From: SCUN01 sp046598935
GTDB lineage: Bacteria; Acidobacteriota; Vicinamibacteria; Vicinamibacterales; SCN-69-37
NCBI GenBank assembly: GCA_046598935.1
Contig: JBKJHW010000013.1
Coordinates: forward strand, 1-20,847
Reading direction: 5' to 3'
DNA: 20,847 nt
In this document: positions 6,819-14,735 of the stretch, in pieces
How the letters are laid out: each line of letters begins with the position of its first letter
How positions within the stretch are numbered: position 1 is the first letter of the stretch
Notes under the pieces: generated by a model
What the model was told of the DNA's origin: nothing
Databases searched by the model: none
Seen by the model: the letters and a program-made list of their open reading frames with translations, nothing else
Program-made: the position numbers and the translations under genes

Positions 6819-9095
6819 CTACCGCTTCGGCGCGTTGATCTTCAGCTCGAGCATGATTGACCGCTTCATGACATCGCCGAAGATGTGCTGCTGAATCGCC
6901 TCATTGGCCAGGTTGTTCACGCGCGCCTGGATCGTCGCCTTGTCGTTATTAAATCTCGCACCGAGCACGAGGTTCAAGACCGTGTAGTCGCTCGTCTTGC
7001 CGGAGTAGCGCGAGTCGAGGACATCCTGCCAGTACGATTTATCGACGAACGACCCGTCAATCGTGCCGAAGATGTTTTTGAAGCTCGTGGTCACACCGGC
7101 GTTGACGCGGTGTTTCGCCGGGATGTTGGTCTCGGTGAGCGCTTGCGCGGTGGTGAAGCCGGGGAACGACGGAACCGGCTCGGACTGGAACGAGTAGTTG
7201 AGGTAGTACGTCGTCGACGTCCCGAACGCGGAGTCCCACCCGAGTTCGAGGCCCTGCTGCTTCACTTCGCCGAGGTTCTTGTAGGTGTATTCGCTCGGGA
7301 AATTGGCAGACGCCTGCACGCCTCTCCAGACGCCGGTTGCGAGCACCGGACCGAGCGGGCCGAGCGCCGCGAACTGCGGGAGTGTCGTGAAGCCGGCCGG
7401 AGGCGTCGTGTGGAGCGTCTTCGTCGTGAAGAAGATCTGGTCGCTCATTTTGTTGTAGTACCACGCCGCCGAGAAGAGCGACTTCGAGCCGACTTTGCCC
7501 GTGTAGCTCACTTCGAACGCGTCGGTGTGCTCTTCCCTCAGATCCGGGTTGCCCGTCGCGCGCGTCGGCACGAAGAAGGTCGCCGTGGAGGAGAAGAGCG
7601 CCGGAATTCCCGTCGCGGCGCGGATCGACGGGTTGAGCGCGGCCAGCGGGAGCGGGGTGCCGATCGTGACGTCGAGGCCGTTGTTGATCATCGACGGCGC
7701 GCGAAACGCGCGATTGTAGCTGACGCGGAACGTCTTGTTCGACGCCGGCTTCAGCACGAGCGCGGCACGCGGCGAGAACACGGCTTTGCCGATCGACGAG
7801 AACTTGTCGACGCGGGCGCCGGCGACGACGCGGACGTGATCATTGATGAAGAACTCGTCCTGCAGGTAGACGCCGCCTTCGGTGCGGCTGCTCTCGCTCG
7901 GCGCGAGCGTCAGGTCGAACGTGTTCCGGCGGATGTTGCCGCCGTAGGTGAAGACGTTCTTGCCCTTGACGTTTGAGTTGCCGAGTTCGAGGTCGAAGGT
8001 CTTGGTGTCGAAGTTGAGCTGGATCGGTGTGCCGGTCGAGTTCACCGACAGCAGGTTCGGCGCCTCGCCGTTGAGCGCGTTCATGAACGCGTTGGCGTGG
8101 AACGAGCCCTTCGAGTAGCCGACTTTCCCGTAGCTCATGATCGTCCCGGACTTGATCTGGAACGGGCCGATACCGCTCTCCATGATGCCCGACGTGCCGG
8201 ACGAGCCGCCGGAGAAGACCAGCTTGCTGCCGTCGGACGAATCGCGGTCGAGCCGCACATCGAACTTCGGCTGCTTCGTGCCGTCGTTCGCGAACGACGG
8301 ATACGGCGTGCCCGTGCCGTTCGGCAAATTGCCGAGCGGGCGCGCGAACGCGTCCGTCATCGAGTAGCCGGCCGTGAGCTTGTACGCCCACGTGTCGTTG
8401 ATCGCGTCGGCGAACGTACCGTTCAGGTAGAACTGATTACCGGCATCCTGCTCGACCTTCGCGTTGGTGACGTTGTTGACGACGTTCTTGTTGAAGGTGC
8501 CGACGCCCATGTTCACCGACACGCCGCGCATCTCGCGGGGCGACTTGGTGATGACGTTGATCACGCCGTTGAGCGCGTTGGCGCCCCACACCGCTGACGC
8601 GGGACCGCGGATCACTTCGATCTGCTTGATCTCGGCCATGTTCGCGGGCATGAAGTCCCACATGACGAAGCCGAAAAAGTCCTGGTAAATGCTGCGGCCG
8701 TCGACGACGGCGAGCTGCGTGGTGCTGAGCGAACTGGTCGCACCGCGCGAGGTGACGTTAATGTCGCGGGCCGACAGCTGCGTGACGTTGACGCCGGGCA
8801 CGCCGCGGAGCAGGTCGCCGTAGTTGGCGGCCGGCGAGTCGGCGAGGAACTTGGGCGTGAACACCGTCATCGTGACCGGGGCGTCGACGATCTTCTGCTC
8901 GGTCTTCGAGGCGGAGACAACAATCGTCTCCTCATACGTCGGGGGCTTGACTGGTGGCGGTGGCGGCGGCGGCTGCTGCGGGGCCGGAGTGGTGGTCTGC
9001 GGCGTTTGCGGGGCCGGCGTCGCCTGTGCGGCGAAGGCGGCCGAAGCCACACCGATCGTCGCCACGGTCATAATCAAAATACGGGTCAATTTCAT
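6819..9095 (-). CDS. TonB-dependent outer-membrane receptor
   Basis: The 758-residue product begins with a signal peptide (1-23, ending AFAAQ), followed by a Pro/Thr-rich linker (25-52) that includes seven consecutive prolines, and a TonB box EETIVVSAS (55-63). The plug domain spans about 65-190 and contains GDLLRGVPGVNV, VDGRSIYQDFFGFVMWDF, EIKQIEVIRGPASAVWGANA and LNGVINVITKSP, all classic. The remainder is a beta-barrel with alternating strands and a conserved middle motif, SPRAALVLKPASNKTFRVSY. It ends MLELKINAPKR, not in an aromatic residue, so the last strand signal is slightly atypical. Such receptors import siderophores, vitamins or carbohydrates by energy from TonB-ExbBD; the ligand cannot be inferred. 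A GAGGAG sequence lies 10 nt before ATG 9095. The gene is single, with its own promoter and terminator. Confidence 0.95.
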   Translation of the reverse strand: MKLTRILIMTVATIGVASAAFAAQATPAPQTPQTTTPAPQQPPPPPPPVKPPTYEETIVVSASKTEQKIVDAPVTMTVFTPKFLADSPAANYGDLLRGVPGVNVTQLSARDINVTSRGATSSLSTTQLAVVDGRSIYQDFFGFVMWDFMPANMAEIKQIEVIRGPASAVWGANALNGVINVITKSPREMRGVSVNMGVGTFNKNVVNNVTNAKVEQDAGNQFYLNGTFADAINDTWAYKLTAGYSMTDAFARPLGNLPNGTGTPYPSFANDGTKQPKFDVRLDRDSSDGSKLVFSGGSSGTSGIMESGIGPFQIKSGTIMSYGKVGYSKGSFHANAFMNALNGEAPNLLSVNSTGTPIQLNFDTKTFDLELGNSNVKGKNVFTYGGNIRRNTFDLTLAPSESSRTEGGVYLQDEFFINDHVRVVAGARVDKFSSIGKAVFSPRAALVLKPASNKTFRVSYNRAFRAPSMINNGLDVTIGTPLPLAALNPSIRAATGIPALFSSTATFFVPTRATGNPDLREEHTDAFEVSYTGKVGSKSLFSAAWYYNKMSDQIFFTTKTLHTTPPAGFTTLPQFAALGPLGPVLATGVWRGVQASANFPSEYTYKNLGEVKQQGLELGWDSAFGTSTTYYLNYSFQSEPVPSFPGFTTAQALTETNIPAKHRVNAGVTTSFKNIFGTIDGSFVDKSYWQDVLDSRYSGKTSDYTVLNLVLGARFNNDKATIQARVNNLANEAIQQHIFGDVMKRSIMLELKINAPKR

Positions 9096-9129
9096 AGGGT
9101 CGCGTCTCCTCGCGGTCTAAGTGCCGACT

Positions 9130-9157
9130 ATCATAGGCGAATCACTTGCGTAATCAA
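9130..9157 (-). promoter_or_regulatory. Sigma70-like promoter for the TonB receptor gene
   Basis: On the minus strand TTGATT (9152-9157) and TATGAT (9130-9135) are separated by 16 nt. A start site about 7 nt downstream would leave a leader of roughly 30 nt carrying the GAGGAG site. Prediction from consensus only; housekeeping promoters of this phylum are not well characterised. Confidence 0.45.
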
Positions 9158-9173
9158 GGGTTTAGCAACACCC

Positions 9174-10229
9174 ATGTTCCAAATGACCTCTATTCCGGAT
9201 TCGACCAGCCGACCTGTTCCCGCTGACTGGGCCACGCGCCCAGACGAGGACCTCCTCGATCTGCGCCTGTCGGACCTGCCGATTGCCATCGAAGGCAGCT
9301 GGCTTCAGGAGCGCATCGAGGAGCTGTACGCCGAGCTCGCCGCGCGCGGCCTGTCCTTCCGCCCGCACTTCTGGCTCTCGGCCGAGTGGTTCTCCCCCGA
9401 CGGCGTGCCCGGCGTGGCAATCCCCTTCTACCTGGCGCACCCCCGGCTGATGAGATTGGAAAACGCCGAGATGCTGGAAGTTGAAGGCGGCGAGCCGGAA
9501 TGGTGCATGAAGATCCTGCGCCACGAAGCCGCACACGCGTTCGATAACGCCTACGACCTCCGCCGCCGCCGCACACGCCGCCGGATCTTCGGCTCGCCCA
9601 ACATCGAATACCCGGAGTTCTACCTGCCGAAGCCCTATTCGAAGAGCTTCGTACTCCACCTCGACAGCTGGTACGCGCAAAGCCATCCGGACGAAGACTT
9701 CGCGGAGACGTTCGCCGTGTGGATGACGCCTGAGAGCGACTGGCGCAACCGGTACCACGGCTGGCCCGCGCTGAGAAAACTGGAATACGTCGACGCGCTG
9801 ATGACCGAGGTCGCCGGGCGGCCGCCAATCAACAAATCGCGGCGCCGGGTCGAGCCGCTCAACACGCTCCGCCGGACCCTGCGCTCGCACTATCAGAAAA
9901 AACGCGAGCACTACGGCCTCGATCACCCGAACTTCACGGACAAGGACCTGCGCCGCCTGTTCTCCGACGACGACGCCTTCGACTCGAACCTCCCTGCCGC
10001 GACGTTCATTCAGCGCATCCGGCGCGACGCGCGCCGGCTCGTCTCGGAATGGACGGGCTCCTATCAATACACGATCGACCAGGTGATCGAAGACATGATC
10101 GACCGCTGTCGCGAGCTGAAGCTGCGTCTCAAGTTTCCGGAAGAGCGCACGAAAATGGATTTCATGCTCGTGCTGACCGTGCAGACGATGAACCATCTGC
10201 ATTCGGGCCGCCACCGGATGGCGCTGTGA
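9174..10229 (+). CDS. Putative zinc-binding metallopeptidase (Peptidase_Mx-like)
   Basis: From ATG 9174 the product is 351 residues; the frame is open further upstream but there it lies antisense to the receptor gene. No signal peptide is visible, so it is probably cytoplasmic. The core is ILRHEAAHAFDNAYDL with an HExxH zinc motif (HEAAH, 117-121), followed some 55 residues later by HPDEDFAETFAVWM (171-184), whose acidic residues are placed to give the third zinc ligand. This pairing resembles the putative zinc-binding peptidase family PF15887. A run of Arg (130-138) follows the zinc motif. The C-terminal third is charged and helical, with no recognised domain. The next gene starts inside its stop codon, so the two are likely translated together. 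An alternative start is ATG 9183. Substrate unknown. Confidence 0.8.
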   Translation: MFQMTSIPDSTSRPVPADWATRPDEDLLDLRLSDLPIAIEGSWLQERIEELYAELAARGLSFRPHFWLSAEWFSPDGVPGVAIPFYLAHPRLMRLENAEMLEVEGGEPEWCMKILRHEAAHAFDNAYDLRRRRTRRRIFGSPNIEYPEFYLPKPYSKSFVLHLDSWYAQSHPDEDFAETFAVWMTPESDWRNRYHGWPALRKLEYVDALMTEVAGRPPINKSRRRVEPLNTLRRTLRSHYQKKREHYGLDHPNFTDKDLRRLFSDDDAFDSNLPAATFIQRIRRDARRLVSEWTGSYQYTIDQVIEDMIDRCRELKLRLKFPEERTKMDFMLVLTVQTMNHLHSGRHRMAL

Positions 10230-10609
10230 CGCCGACGGTCCTCTTCGACGGCACGTGCCCGTTCTGCCGGAAGCAGGCCGCCCGGCTCAACACGATGATG
10301 CGCGGCCGCGTGGCGTTTGAATCCGCGTACGGCCCGGGCGTGCGCGAGCGCTTTCCGATGCTGCCGCAGCACGGCCTGCTCGGCGAGATGAAGTTTGTCG
10401 ACGCGAGCGGCCGCCTCTTCGGCGGCGCGGCGGCCATCGCCCAGGCATTCATCACGAGCGGCGGCATTCTCGGAATGGGCGCGCATCTTTACCGCGTTCC
10501 GCCAATCACGCAGATCGCGAACGCGCTGTACAAGCGCGCCGCAGCGAAGCGGATGCGGCTCAAGCAAGCCTGCGACGACGAGTGTTCTATCAACCATGAA
10601 GGGCAATGA
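10226..10609 (+). CDS. DCC-family thiol-disulfide oxidoreductase (DUF393)
   Basis: The product is 127 residues and starts at GTG 10226, which overlaps the TGA of the metallopeptidase gene as GTGA; this arrangement indicates translational coupling. The N-terminus TPTVLFDGTCPFCRKQAARL holds the CxxC redox motif (CPFC) after an FDG turn, the hallmark of the DCC family (PF04134). The middle section FVDASGRLFGGAAAIAQAF also fits the family. Family members are thioredoxin-fold-like proteins of poorly defined substrate. The usual length is 110-140 residues, so it is complete. The last residues (INHEGQ) are encoded by the palindromic repeat cluster that begins at 10593, so the native C-terminus has probably been replaced or extended by the repeat. 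Out-of-frame starts farther upstream were rejected because they lie within the peptidase gene. Confidence 0.85.
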   Translation: MTPTVLFDGTCPFCRKQAARLNTMMRGRVAFESAYGPGVRERFPMLPQHGLLGEMKFVDASGRLFGGAAAIAQAFITSGGILGMGAHLYRVPPITQIANALYKRAAAKRMRLKQACDDECSINHEGQ

Positions 10610-10651
10610 AGGGAAAAACTGGCTTCATTGCCCTTCACTGCCCTTCATGGT
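10593..10651. repeat. Palindromic repeat cluster A (10-bp units, 21-bp arms)
   Basis: Left arm 10593-10613 is the reverse complement of right arm 10631-10651 with one mismatch. Each arm is itself periodic: the right side reads cttcattgcc, cttcactgcc, cttcatggtg from 10623, a 10-bp unit in tandem. The arms enclose a 17-nt spacer. The left arm encodes the end of the DCC gene and its stop codon; the right arm lies just upstream of the M28 peptidase promoter region. RNA from it would fold into a long hairpin without a U-tract. Confidence 0.8.
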
Positions 10652-10664
10652 GAAGGCTCTTGGA

Positions 10665-10670
10665 TATACT
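10665..10670 (+). promoter_or_regulatory. Candidate -10 element giving a leaderless M28 peptidase mRNA
   Basis: TATACT ends only 6 nt before ATG 10677, and no Shine-Dalgarno sequence is present between repeat cluster A and the ATG. Transcription would start at or next to the start codon. The -35 region is poor. Confidence 0.35.
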
Positions 10671-10676
10671 CGCGCG

Positions 10677-12044
10677 ATGAAGCGCATTGCTCTCGTCCTT
10701 GCCTTGATCTCCCTCGCCGCGCCGGTGCCGGCGCAGTCAACGACGTGGCTCGAACCGTATCGCCCGATCGCGCAGCGCATCATCACTGAATCGCAGTCGA
10801 ACGACTTCACCTGGCAGCGGCTCGCCGAGCTGACCGACACGTTCGGCCATCGGCTCTCCGGTTCCGAAACGCTCGAGCAGGCGATCGACTGGGCTGTCAA
10901 GAAGATGAAGGAAGACGGCTTCGAGAACGTCCGCAAAGAACCCGTCATGGTGCCGAAGTGGGTTCGCGGCGCGGAGTCGCTCGACCTCGTCGCGCCGGTG
11001 AAACAGCGCCTCGTCATGCTCGGTCTCGGCAGCGCGGTCGGCACCCCCGCCGGCGGCATCGAGGCCGACGTCATCGTCGTCAAGAACTTCGACGAGATGA
11101 CGAAGCGCGCCGCGGACATCAAGGGCAAGATCGTCCTGTTCAACGCCGACTGGGTGAATTACGGCGTCACGAATCAGTACCGGACGGCCGGCCCGTCGCG
11201 CGCCGCCGCGCTCGGCGCCGTCGGCGTGCTCGTGCGATCGGTCGGACCGATGGGCCTTCGCACCCCGCACACCGGCGGCACCGTCTACGCGGCCGACCAG
11301 CCGAAGATTCCGGCGGCGGCGATTCCGGCTGAAGACGCGGGCCGCTTCCAGCGGCTTCAGGACCGCGGCGTGAACATCCGCGTGAAACTTTCGATGGAAG
11401 CGCATTTCGAAGCCGATTCGCGAAGCTACAACGTGGTCGGCGAAATCCGCGGCCGCGAGTTTCCGAATGAAGTGATCGTGATGGGCGGTCACATCGACTC
11501 GTGGGATGTCGGCTCGGGCGCGAGCGACGATGGCGGCGGATGCATCGTGACGTGGGATGCGCTGCGGCTGATGAAGAAACTCGGTCTGAAGCCGCGGCGC
11601 ACGATCCGCGTCGTGCTGTTCACCAACGAAGAGAACGGCACGCGCGGCGGCACCGGCTATCGCGACGCGCACATGGCGGAGCTGAAGGACCACGTGATGC
11701 TGCTCGAATCTGACGGCGGCATTTTCGATCCGGAAGGCTTCGGGTTCAGCGGCCCGGCCCCGGCCAAGGCGACGGTCACGGCGATTGCGAGCCTGCTGAA
11801 GTCACTCGGCGCAGACACGATCCGCGACGGCGGTGGCGGCGCGGACATCGCGCCGTCTGGAGCAGCAGGCAATATTCCGATGATGTCGCACCTGGCGGCG
11901 GCCAACTACTTCCTGATCCATCACACGCCGGCCGACACGATTGAACGGATCACGCCGAAGCAGGCCGGCGACAACGCCGCCGCTATCGCAGTGATGGTTT
12001 ACGTGATTGCGGACTTGCCGTGGAGGCTGGGCAGCGAGAAATGA
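10677..12044 (+). CDS. Secreted M28-family metallopeptidase (carboxypeptidase Q-like)
   Basis: The 455-residue product has a signal peptide (1-20, MKRIALVLALISLAAPVPAQ), so it acts outside the cytoplasm. Residues 100-240 form the inserted protease-associated-type region. The two-zinc catalytic core follows: MGGHIDSWDVGSGASDDGGG (269-288) supplies the first His (272) and bridging Asp (284); FTNEENGTRGG (315-325) has the catalytic and metal-binding Glu pair (318, 319); LLESDGG (342-348) gives another Asp; and FLIHHTPADT (412-421) carries the last His. All expected ligands are present. Members of this family release N-terminal amino acids or dipeptides from peptides. The length is close to the family norm of about 450-470. 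It stands alone on the plus strand, between repeat clusters A and B, and converges on the carboxypeptidase-regulatory protein gene. Confidence 0.93.
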   Translation: MKRIALVLALISLAAPVPAQSTTWLEPYRPIAQRIITESQSNDFTWQRLAELTDTFGHRLSGSETLEQAIDWAVKKMKEDGFENVRKEPVMVPKWVRGAESLDLVAPVKQRLVMLGLGSAVGTPAGGIEADVIVVKNFDEMTKRAADIKGKIVLFNADWVNYGVTNQYRTAGPSRAAALGAVGVLVRSVGPMGLRTPHTGGTVYAADQPKIPAAAIPAEDAGRFQRLQDRGVNIRVKLSMEAHFEADSRSYNVVGEIRGREFPNEVIVMGGHIDSWDVGSGASDDGGGCIVTWDALRLMKKLGLKPRRTIRVVLFTNEENGTRGGTGYRDAHMAELKDHVMLLESDGGIFDPEGFGFSGPAPAKATVTAIASLLKSLGADTIRDGGGGADIAPSGAAGNIPMMSHLAAANYFLIHHTPADTIERITPKQAGDNAAAIAVMVYVIADLPWRLGSEK

Positions 12045-12045
12045 C

Positions 12046-12113
12046 CAATGGTCAGTGGCCAGTGGCCAATGAGGGCTTCACTGACCATTGACCACTAACC
12101 ATTGACCACTAAC
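12046..12113. repeat. Palindromic repeat cluster B between convergent genes
   Basis: The 12-mer caatggtcagtg (12046-12057) recurs inverted at 12079-12090. agtggccaatg (12061-12071) pairs with cattgaccact (12086-12096) with one mismatch, and a 14-bp unit ccattgaccactaa is repeated directly at 12085-12098 and 12099-12112. The cluster occupies the whole gap between two convergent genes and encodes the last 11 residues (VSGQWLVVNGQ) and the stop of the minus-strand gene. It may act as a bidirectional terminator hairpin, but there is no U-tract. Confidence 0.75.
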
Positions 12114-14042
12114 GATGATCCGCAAATCCTGCGTGACCTTGGCGCCCTCGCCGAGCGTCACGCGGGTCGATGCCGCGAGAAGCGCTCGCAGGAATTCGAG
12201 GTCGTACTGCATGCCCGGCTCGAGGTCGCCGAGCGCGGCGATCTGGTAGTCGCCGGCGGGTAACCCGCGCAAGGTGAATTTGCCGTCGGTGCCCGGCCGC
12301 GCTGTTGAAATGCGGCGGGAACCGGGCGTCCAGAATCGCTGATCCGAGCTGAAGACGACGATCGTGTAGTCGACCGCGGGCTGGCTCTGCTGATCGGTGA
12401 TCGTGCCGCTCAGTTCCGTCGGCACAAGACCGGTCGCCAGAGTGACGAGCCCGTCGCTGACGTCTTCATCCTCAACTTCGAACGGGTAGTCGAGCGAGTC
12501 GCGGCCGCGCACGATCGACGACTTCAGTGAATAGTTCTGCCCGCCGCTGACGCGCAGCGTGTACTTGCCCGCCGCGACGTTCGTGATCTTGAACGATCCG
12601 TCGGTGAGCACCTGCGCCGGCTGTGGCGGCTGGGTGTTCATCGATGGGCCGCCGGCAGCCACCTGCAGGCTGGCCGTCATCCGCGTCTTCGTCAGATCCG
12701 GCGGCATGCCGCCTTCGAACACGACGCGGCCCGACACCGTGCGCCCGCCGTCGAGCGTGACGACGACGCCGTTCAGGGCGGAGCCGTCGACCGAGATCAG
12801 CGTCCTGCCGGTCGAGACCTGCGACACCGTCGACACGGTCTGTCCGCCGACGTTCATGGTTTCGATCAGCCTGCCGGCCGCCATCGCATTCGCCATCGGC
12901 GCCTCGACACGGACCGTCGACGTCGCGCGGGCGGTCACGTTGTACTGACCCGGCGGGACGTTGCGGAGCGTGAAGCGGCCGTCGGGCGTGACGCGCGCGG
13001 AGCTGAGGGGCATCCCCTGCGCGGCTTCATCGACAGCCTGGAGCGACATGTTCACGTTCTGCGGCAAGACGCCGGTCGCCGATACGACCATGCCGGTGAT
13101 CGTTGCCGTCTGCACTTTCATCAGCGTGATATCGATGCCCTGCCGTTCATCCCCGCCCGCCACCGTCACCGACAGGGCGCCGGCCGGCGATGTCGCGCCG
13201 GGATAATACGTCGGCGCAAACGTCACGGGCGCCGGCGCCTCAATCGTTTGTCCGCCGGGCAGCGTCAGCACGCCGTTCGTAAAGCTCGTCCGGATCTCAG
13301 TGCCCGAGGCGGCGGCCGCCTGAGCGGCCTTCTCCATCGCCAGCGCCATCTCGACATTCATCTGCGCGTTGAATTCCTGGTTGTTCGACGTCGCGCTGAT
13401 GACGTACTCGCCGGGCGTGAGGCCGTACAGCCGATACACGCCGCGATCGTCGGTGGACACGCCATTTGACGACTGGAGCCGCCGTACGCCCGTGCGCATC
13501 GAATACTTCATCGCGCGGACCTGCGCGTTCTGCACCGGCTCCCCATCGTCGCCAAATACGATCCCGGTGATCACGGCGCCGGCAAACAGCGTGATTTTCA
13601 GATCTTTCTTGGCTTCAGCATCCGCGAGTTGGATCGATGTGCCGGTGCGCTCGGGTTTATTCTGCCCATAGCTGCTCGACAAATACCGGGGGCGGTTGGC
13701 GTTAATGCTGTAGCGGCCTTCCGGCAGCTTGTCGAAAAAGAACTCGCCGCTCGCGCCGGAAATCTCCGTTCGCCCAACGGCGCCGCCGCTGAGTGACACG
13801 CGCGCGCCCTTGACCGGCCGCCCACTCTCGTTGAGAACCACACCCGCGAGGCTGCCTTTGCCGACGATGGGCATCCGCTGGTTTTGATCGCGCGGGAGCC
13901 CGAGGGGCCCGGCCTGACCGCCTCGCCCGCCCTGCACGCCGCCGACGACGGGCGCGGGCCGCTGAGCTGGCGGGGGCGGCGGTGTTTGCGCCAGAACGAG
14001 CAGGCAGACGAGTGACAACCCGGGCATGTGCAAATTAGACAT
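12078..14042 (-). CDS. Secreted protein with repeated carboxypeptidase-regulatory-like domains
   Basis: From ATG 14042 the product is 654 residues; TTG 14045 and ATG 14027 are alternative starts and none has a clear ribosome binding site. The N-terminus (MPGLSLVCLLVLAQ) is a weak signal peptide without the usual basic residues, followed by a Pro/Gly-rich segment. The body is a string of beta-sandwich modules of the CarboxypepD_reg type, recognisable by the recurring pattern of a Gly-x-Val strand, Asn/Asp-Gly turn and a FxFxxLPxGxY-type strand: SLAGVVLNESGRPVKGARVS, GITGIVFGDDGEPVQNAQVR, TITGMVVSATG, RTVSGRVVFEGG and ELSGTITDQQSQPAVDYTI. No peptidase domain is present. Such proteins are abundant and uncharacterised in Acidobacteriota. 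The final VSGQWLVVNGQ is encoded by repeat cluster B, so the native C-terminus probably ended near LRII. Confidence 0.85.
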   Translation of the reverse strand: MSNLHMPGLSLVCLLVLAQTPPPPPAQRPAPVVGGVQGGRGGQAGPLGLPRDQNQRMPIVGKGSLAGVVLNESGRPVKGARVSLSGGAVGRTEISGASGEFFFDKLPEGRYSINANRPRYLSSSYGQNKPERTGTSIQLADAEAKKDLKITLFAGAVITGIVFGDDGEPVQNAQVRAMKYSMRTGVRRLQSSNGVSTDDRGVYRLYGLTPGEYVISATSNNQEFNAQMNVEMALAMEKAAQAAAASGTEIRTSFTNGVLTLPGGQTIEAPAPVTFAPTYYPGATSPAGALSVTVAGGDERQGIDITLMKVQTATITGMVVSATGVLPQNVNMSLQAVDEAAQGMPLSSARVTPDGRFTLRNVPPGQYNVTARATSTVRVEAPMANAMAAGRLIETMNVGGQTVSTVSQVSTGRTLISVDGSALNGVVVTLDGGRTVSGRVVFEGGMPPDLTKTRMTASLQVAAGGPSMNTQPPQPAQVLTDGSFKITNVAAGKYTLRVSGGQNYSLKSSIVRGRDSLDYPFEVEDEDVSDGLVTLATGLVPTELSGTITDQQSQPAVDYTIVVFSSDQRFWTPGSRRISTARPGTDGKFTLRGLPAGDYQIAALGDLEPGMQYDLEFLRALLAASTRVTLGEGAKVTQDLRIIVSGQWLVVNGQ

Positions 14043-14085
14043 CAAACATGCCCGGGCGGTTGGGGGCTTCTATCCCCGGGTGGTT
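14019..14085. repeat. Palindromic repeat cluster D (CCCGGG-based)
   Basis: An 11-bp perfect inverted repeat, cccgggcatgt (14019-14029) and acatgcccggg (14046-14056), flanks a 16-nt AT-rich loop. A second element, cccgggtggtt (14075-14085), repeats cccgggcggtt (14051-14061) directly with one mismatch. The cluster spans the gap between the yceI stop and the next minus-strand gene and overlaps that gene's start codons. It could be a terminator for yceI, an operator, or another member of the cluster A-C class. Confidence 0.5.
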
Positions 14086-14698
14086 ACTTCTTCACGACCT
14101 CGAGGTCGAGCTGGATCTTCACATCCGGACCGACAACGGCGCCGCCGGCCTCGATCAGGCTGTTCCACTTCAGGTGGTAGTCGAACCGGTTGATCGTGGC
14201 GGTCGCGCTGGTCGCCGTGCGCTTCGTGCCCTGCGCCGTGACGGTGGCCGGGAGCGCCTCGACGTCGAGGGTCACTTCCTTCGTGACGTCGCGGATCGTC
14301 AGGTCGCCGATGAGCTTGAAGGCGCCTGCGACTCCGGGCACCGCGCGCTTCGACTTGAACGTGATGGTCGGGAACTGTTCGGCGGCGAAAAAGTCCGGCG
14401 TCCGGAGGTGCTCGTCGCGCCGGGCATTGCTGGTCGAGAGGCCCTTCACATCGATCGTGACATCGGCCTTGATCGAGGAGAGATTCTGGCCGTCGTACCA
14501 GACCTTGCCGGTCACCGGTCCGAGGGTGCCGCGCAGGGTGGAGACGAGCATGTGTTTCACGCCGAAGCTCGCCGAGCTGTGCGACGTGTCAATCGCCCAG
14601 AGATTCGGGTCAACCGCCGCCGGAGACGGCTGCTGAGCGTTCAGAGTTGCCGCAGTCGCCATCGCGGCGACCAGAGTGAGTGCGAGCAGTGATTTCAT
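14084..14698 (-). CDS. YceI-family periplasmic lipocalin-like protein
   Basis: The protein has 204 residues with a signal peptide (1-22, MKSLLALTLVAAMATAATLNAQ). The mature part is a complete YceI domain: WAIDTSHSSASFGVKHMLVSTLRG opening, TIDVKGLSTSNARRDEHLRTPDFF, the FPTITFKSKRAVPG segment and GDLTIRDVTKEVTLDVE. Its C-terminal strand ends in QLDLEVVKK. YceI proteins are eight-stranded barrels that bind long isoprenoid chains, and members are induced by base or osmotic stress; the ligand here is not determined. The length matches the family. It follows the TerC gene by a 41-nt gap that contains a promoter with two palindromic operator-like sites, so it is probably controlled separately from TerC. 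Confidence 0.95.
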   Translation of the reverse strand: MKSLLALTLVAAMATAATLNAQQPSPAAVDPNLWAIDTSHSSASFGVKHMLVSTLRGTLGPVTGKVWYDGQNLSSIKADVTIDVKGLSTSNARRDEHLRTPDFFAAEQFPTITFKSKRAVPGVAGAFKLIGDLTIRDVTKEVTLDVEALPATVTAQGTKRTATSATATINRFDYHLKWNSLIEAGGAVVGPDVKIQLDLEVVKK

Positions 14699-14700
14699 GA

Positions 14701-14731
14701 TTACTAATAGTAACTCACTTACTACTAGTAA
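14701..14731. promoter_or_regulatory. Twin palindromic operator TTACTANTAGTAA upstream of yceI
   Basis: Two 13-bp perfect palindromes, TTACTAATAGTAA (14701-14713) and TTACTACTAGTAA (14719-14731), differ only at the central base and are 18 bp apart centre to centre. They sit inside the 41-nt gap between the terC stop and the yceI start. One overlaps the predicted -10 box and the other lies in the spacer and touches the -35 box, the expected geometry for repression. The form suits a dimeric winged-helix regulator such as MarR or HxlR type; no regulator gene is in the window. Confidence 0.62.
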
Positions 14732-14735
14732 TCAA
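14707..14735 (-). promoter_or_regulatory. Predicted yceI promoter
   Basis: On the minus strand TTGATT (14730-14735) and TACTAT (14707-14712) have a 17-nt spacer. The -10 box ends 8 nt before the yceI ATG and no Shine-Dalgarno sequence is present, so the transcript would be leaderless or nearly so. Confidence 0.45.

Noticed and set aside
6885..7976. Plus-strand open frame of 363 codons opposite the TonB receptor
   Set aside because: Very Arg/Glu-rich shadow of barrel codons, with no signal of its own.
9162..10214. Minus-strand open frame of 350 codons opposite the metallopeptidase
   Set aside because: The plus strand has HEAAH and DFAETFA motifs and a coupled partner gene; the minus frame has no recognised feature.
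10737..11693. Minus-strand open frame of 318 codons opposite the M28 peptidase
   Set aside because: The plus frame carries every M28 ligand, so this is a shadow frame.
14048..14692. Plus-strand open frame of 214 codons opposite yceI
   Set aside because: yceI is a full family match on the other strand; this frame is its complement.
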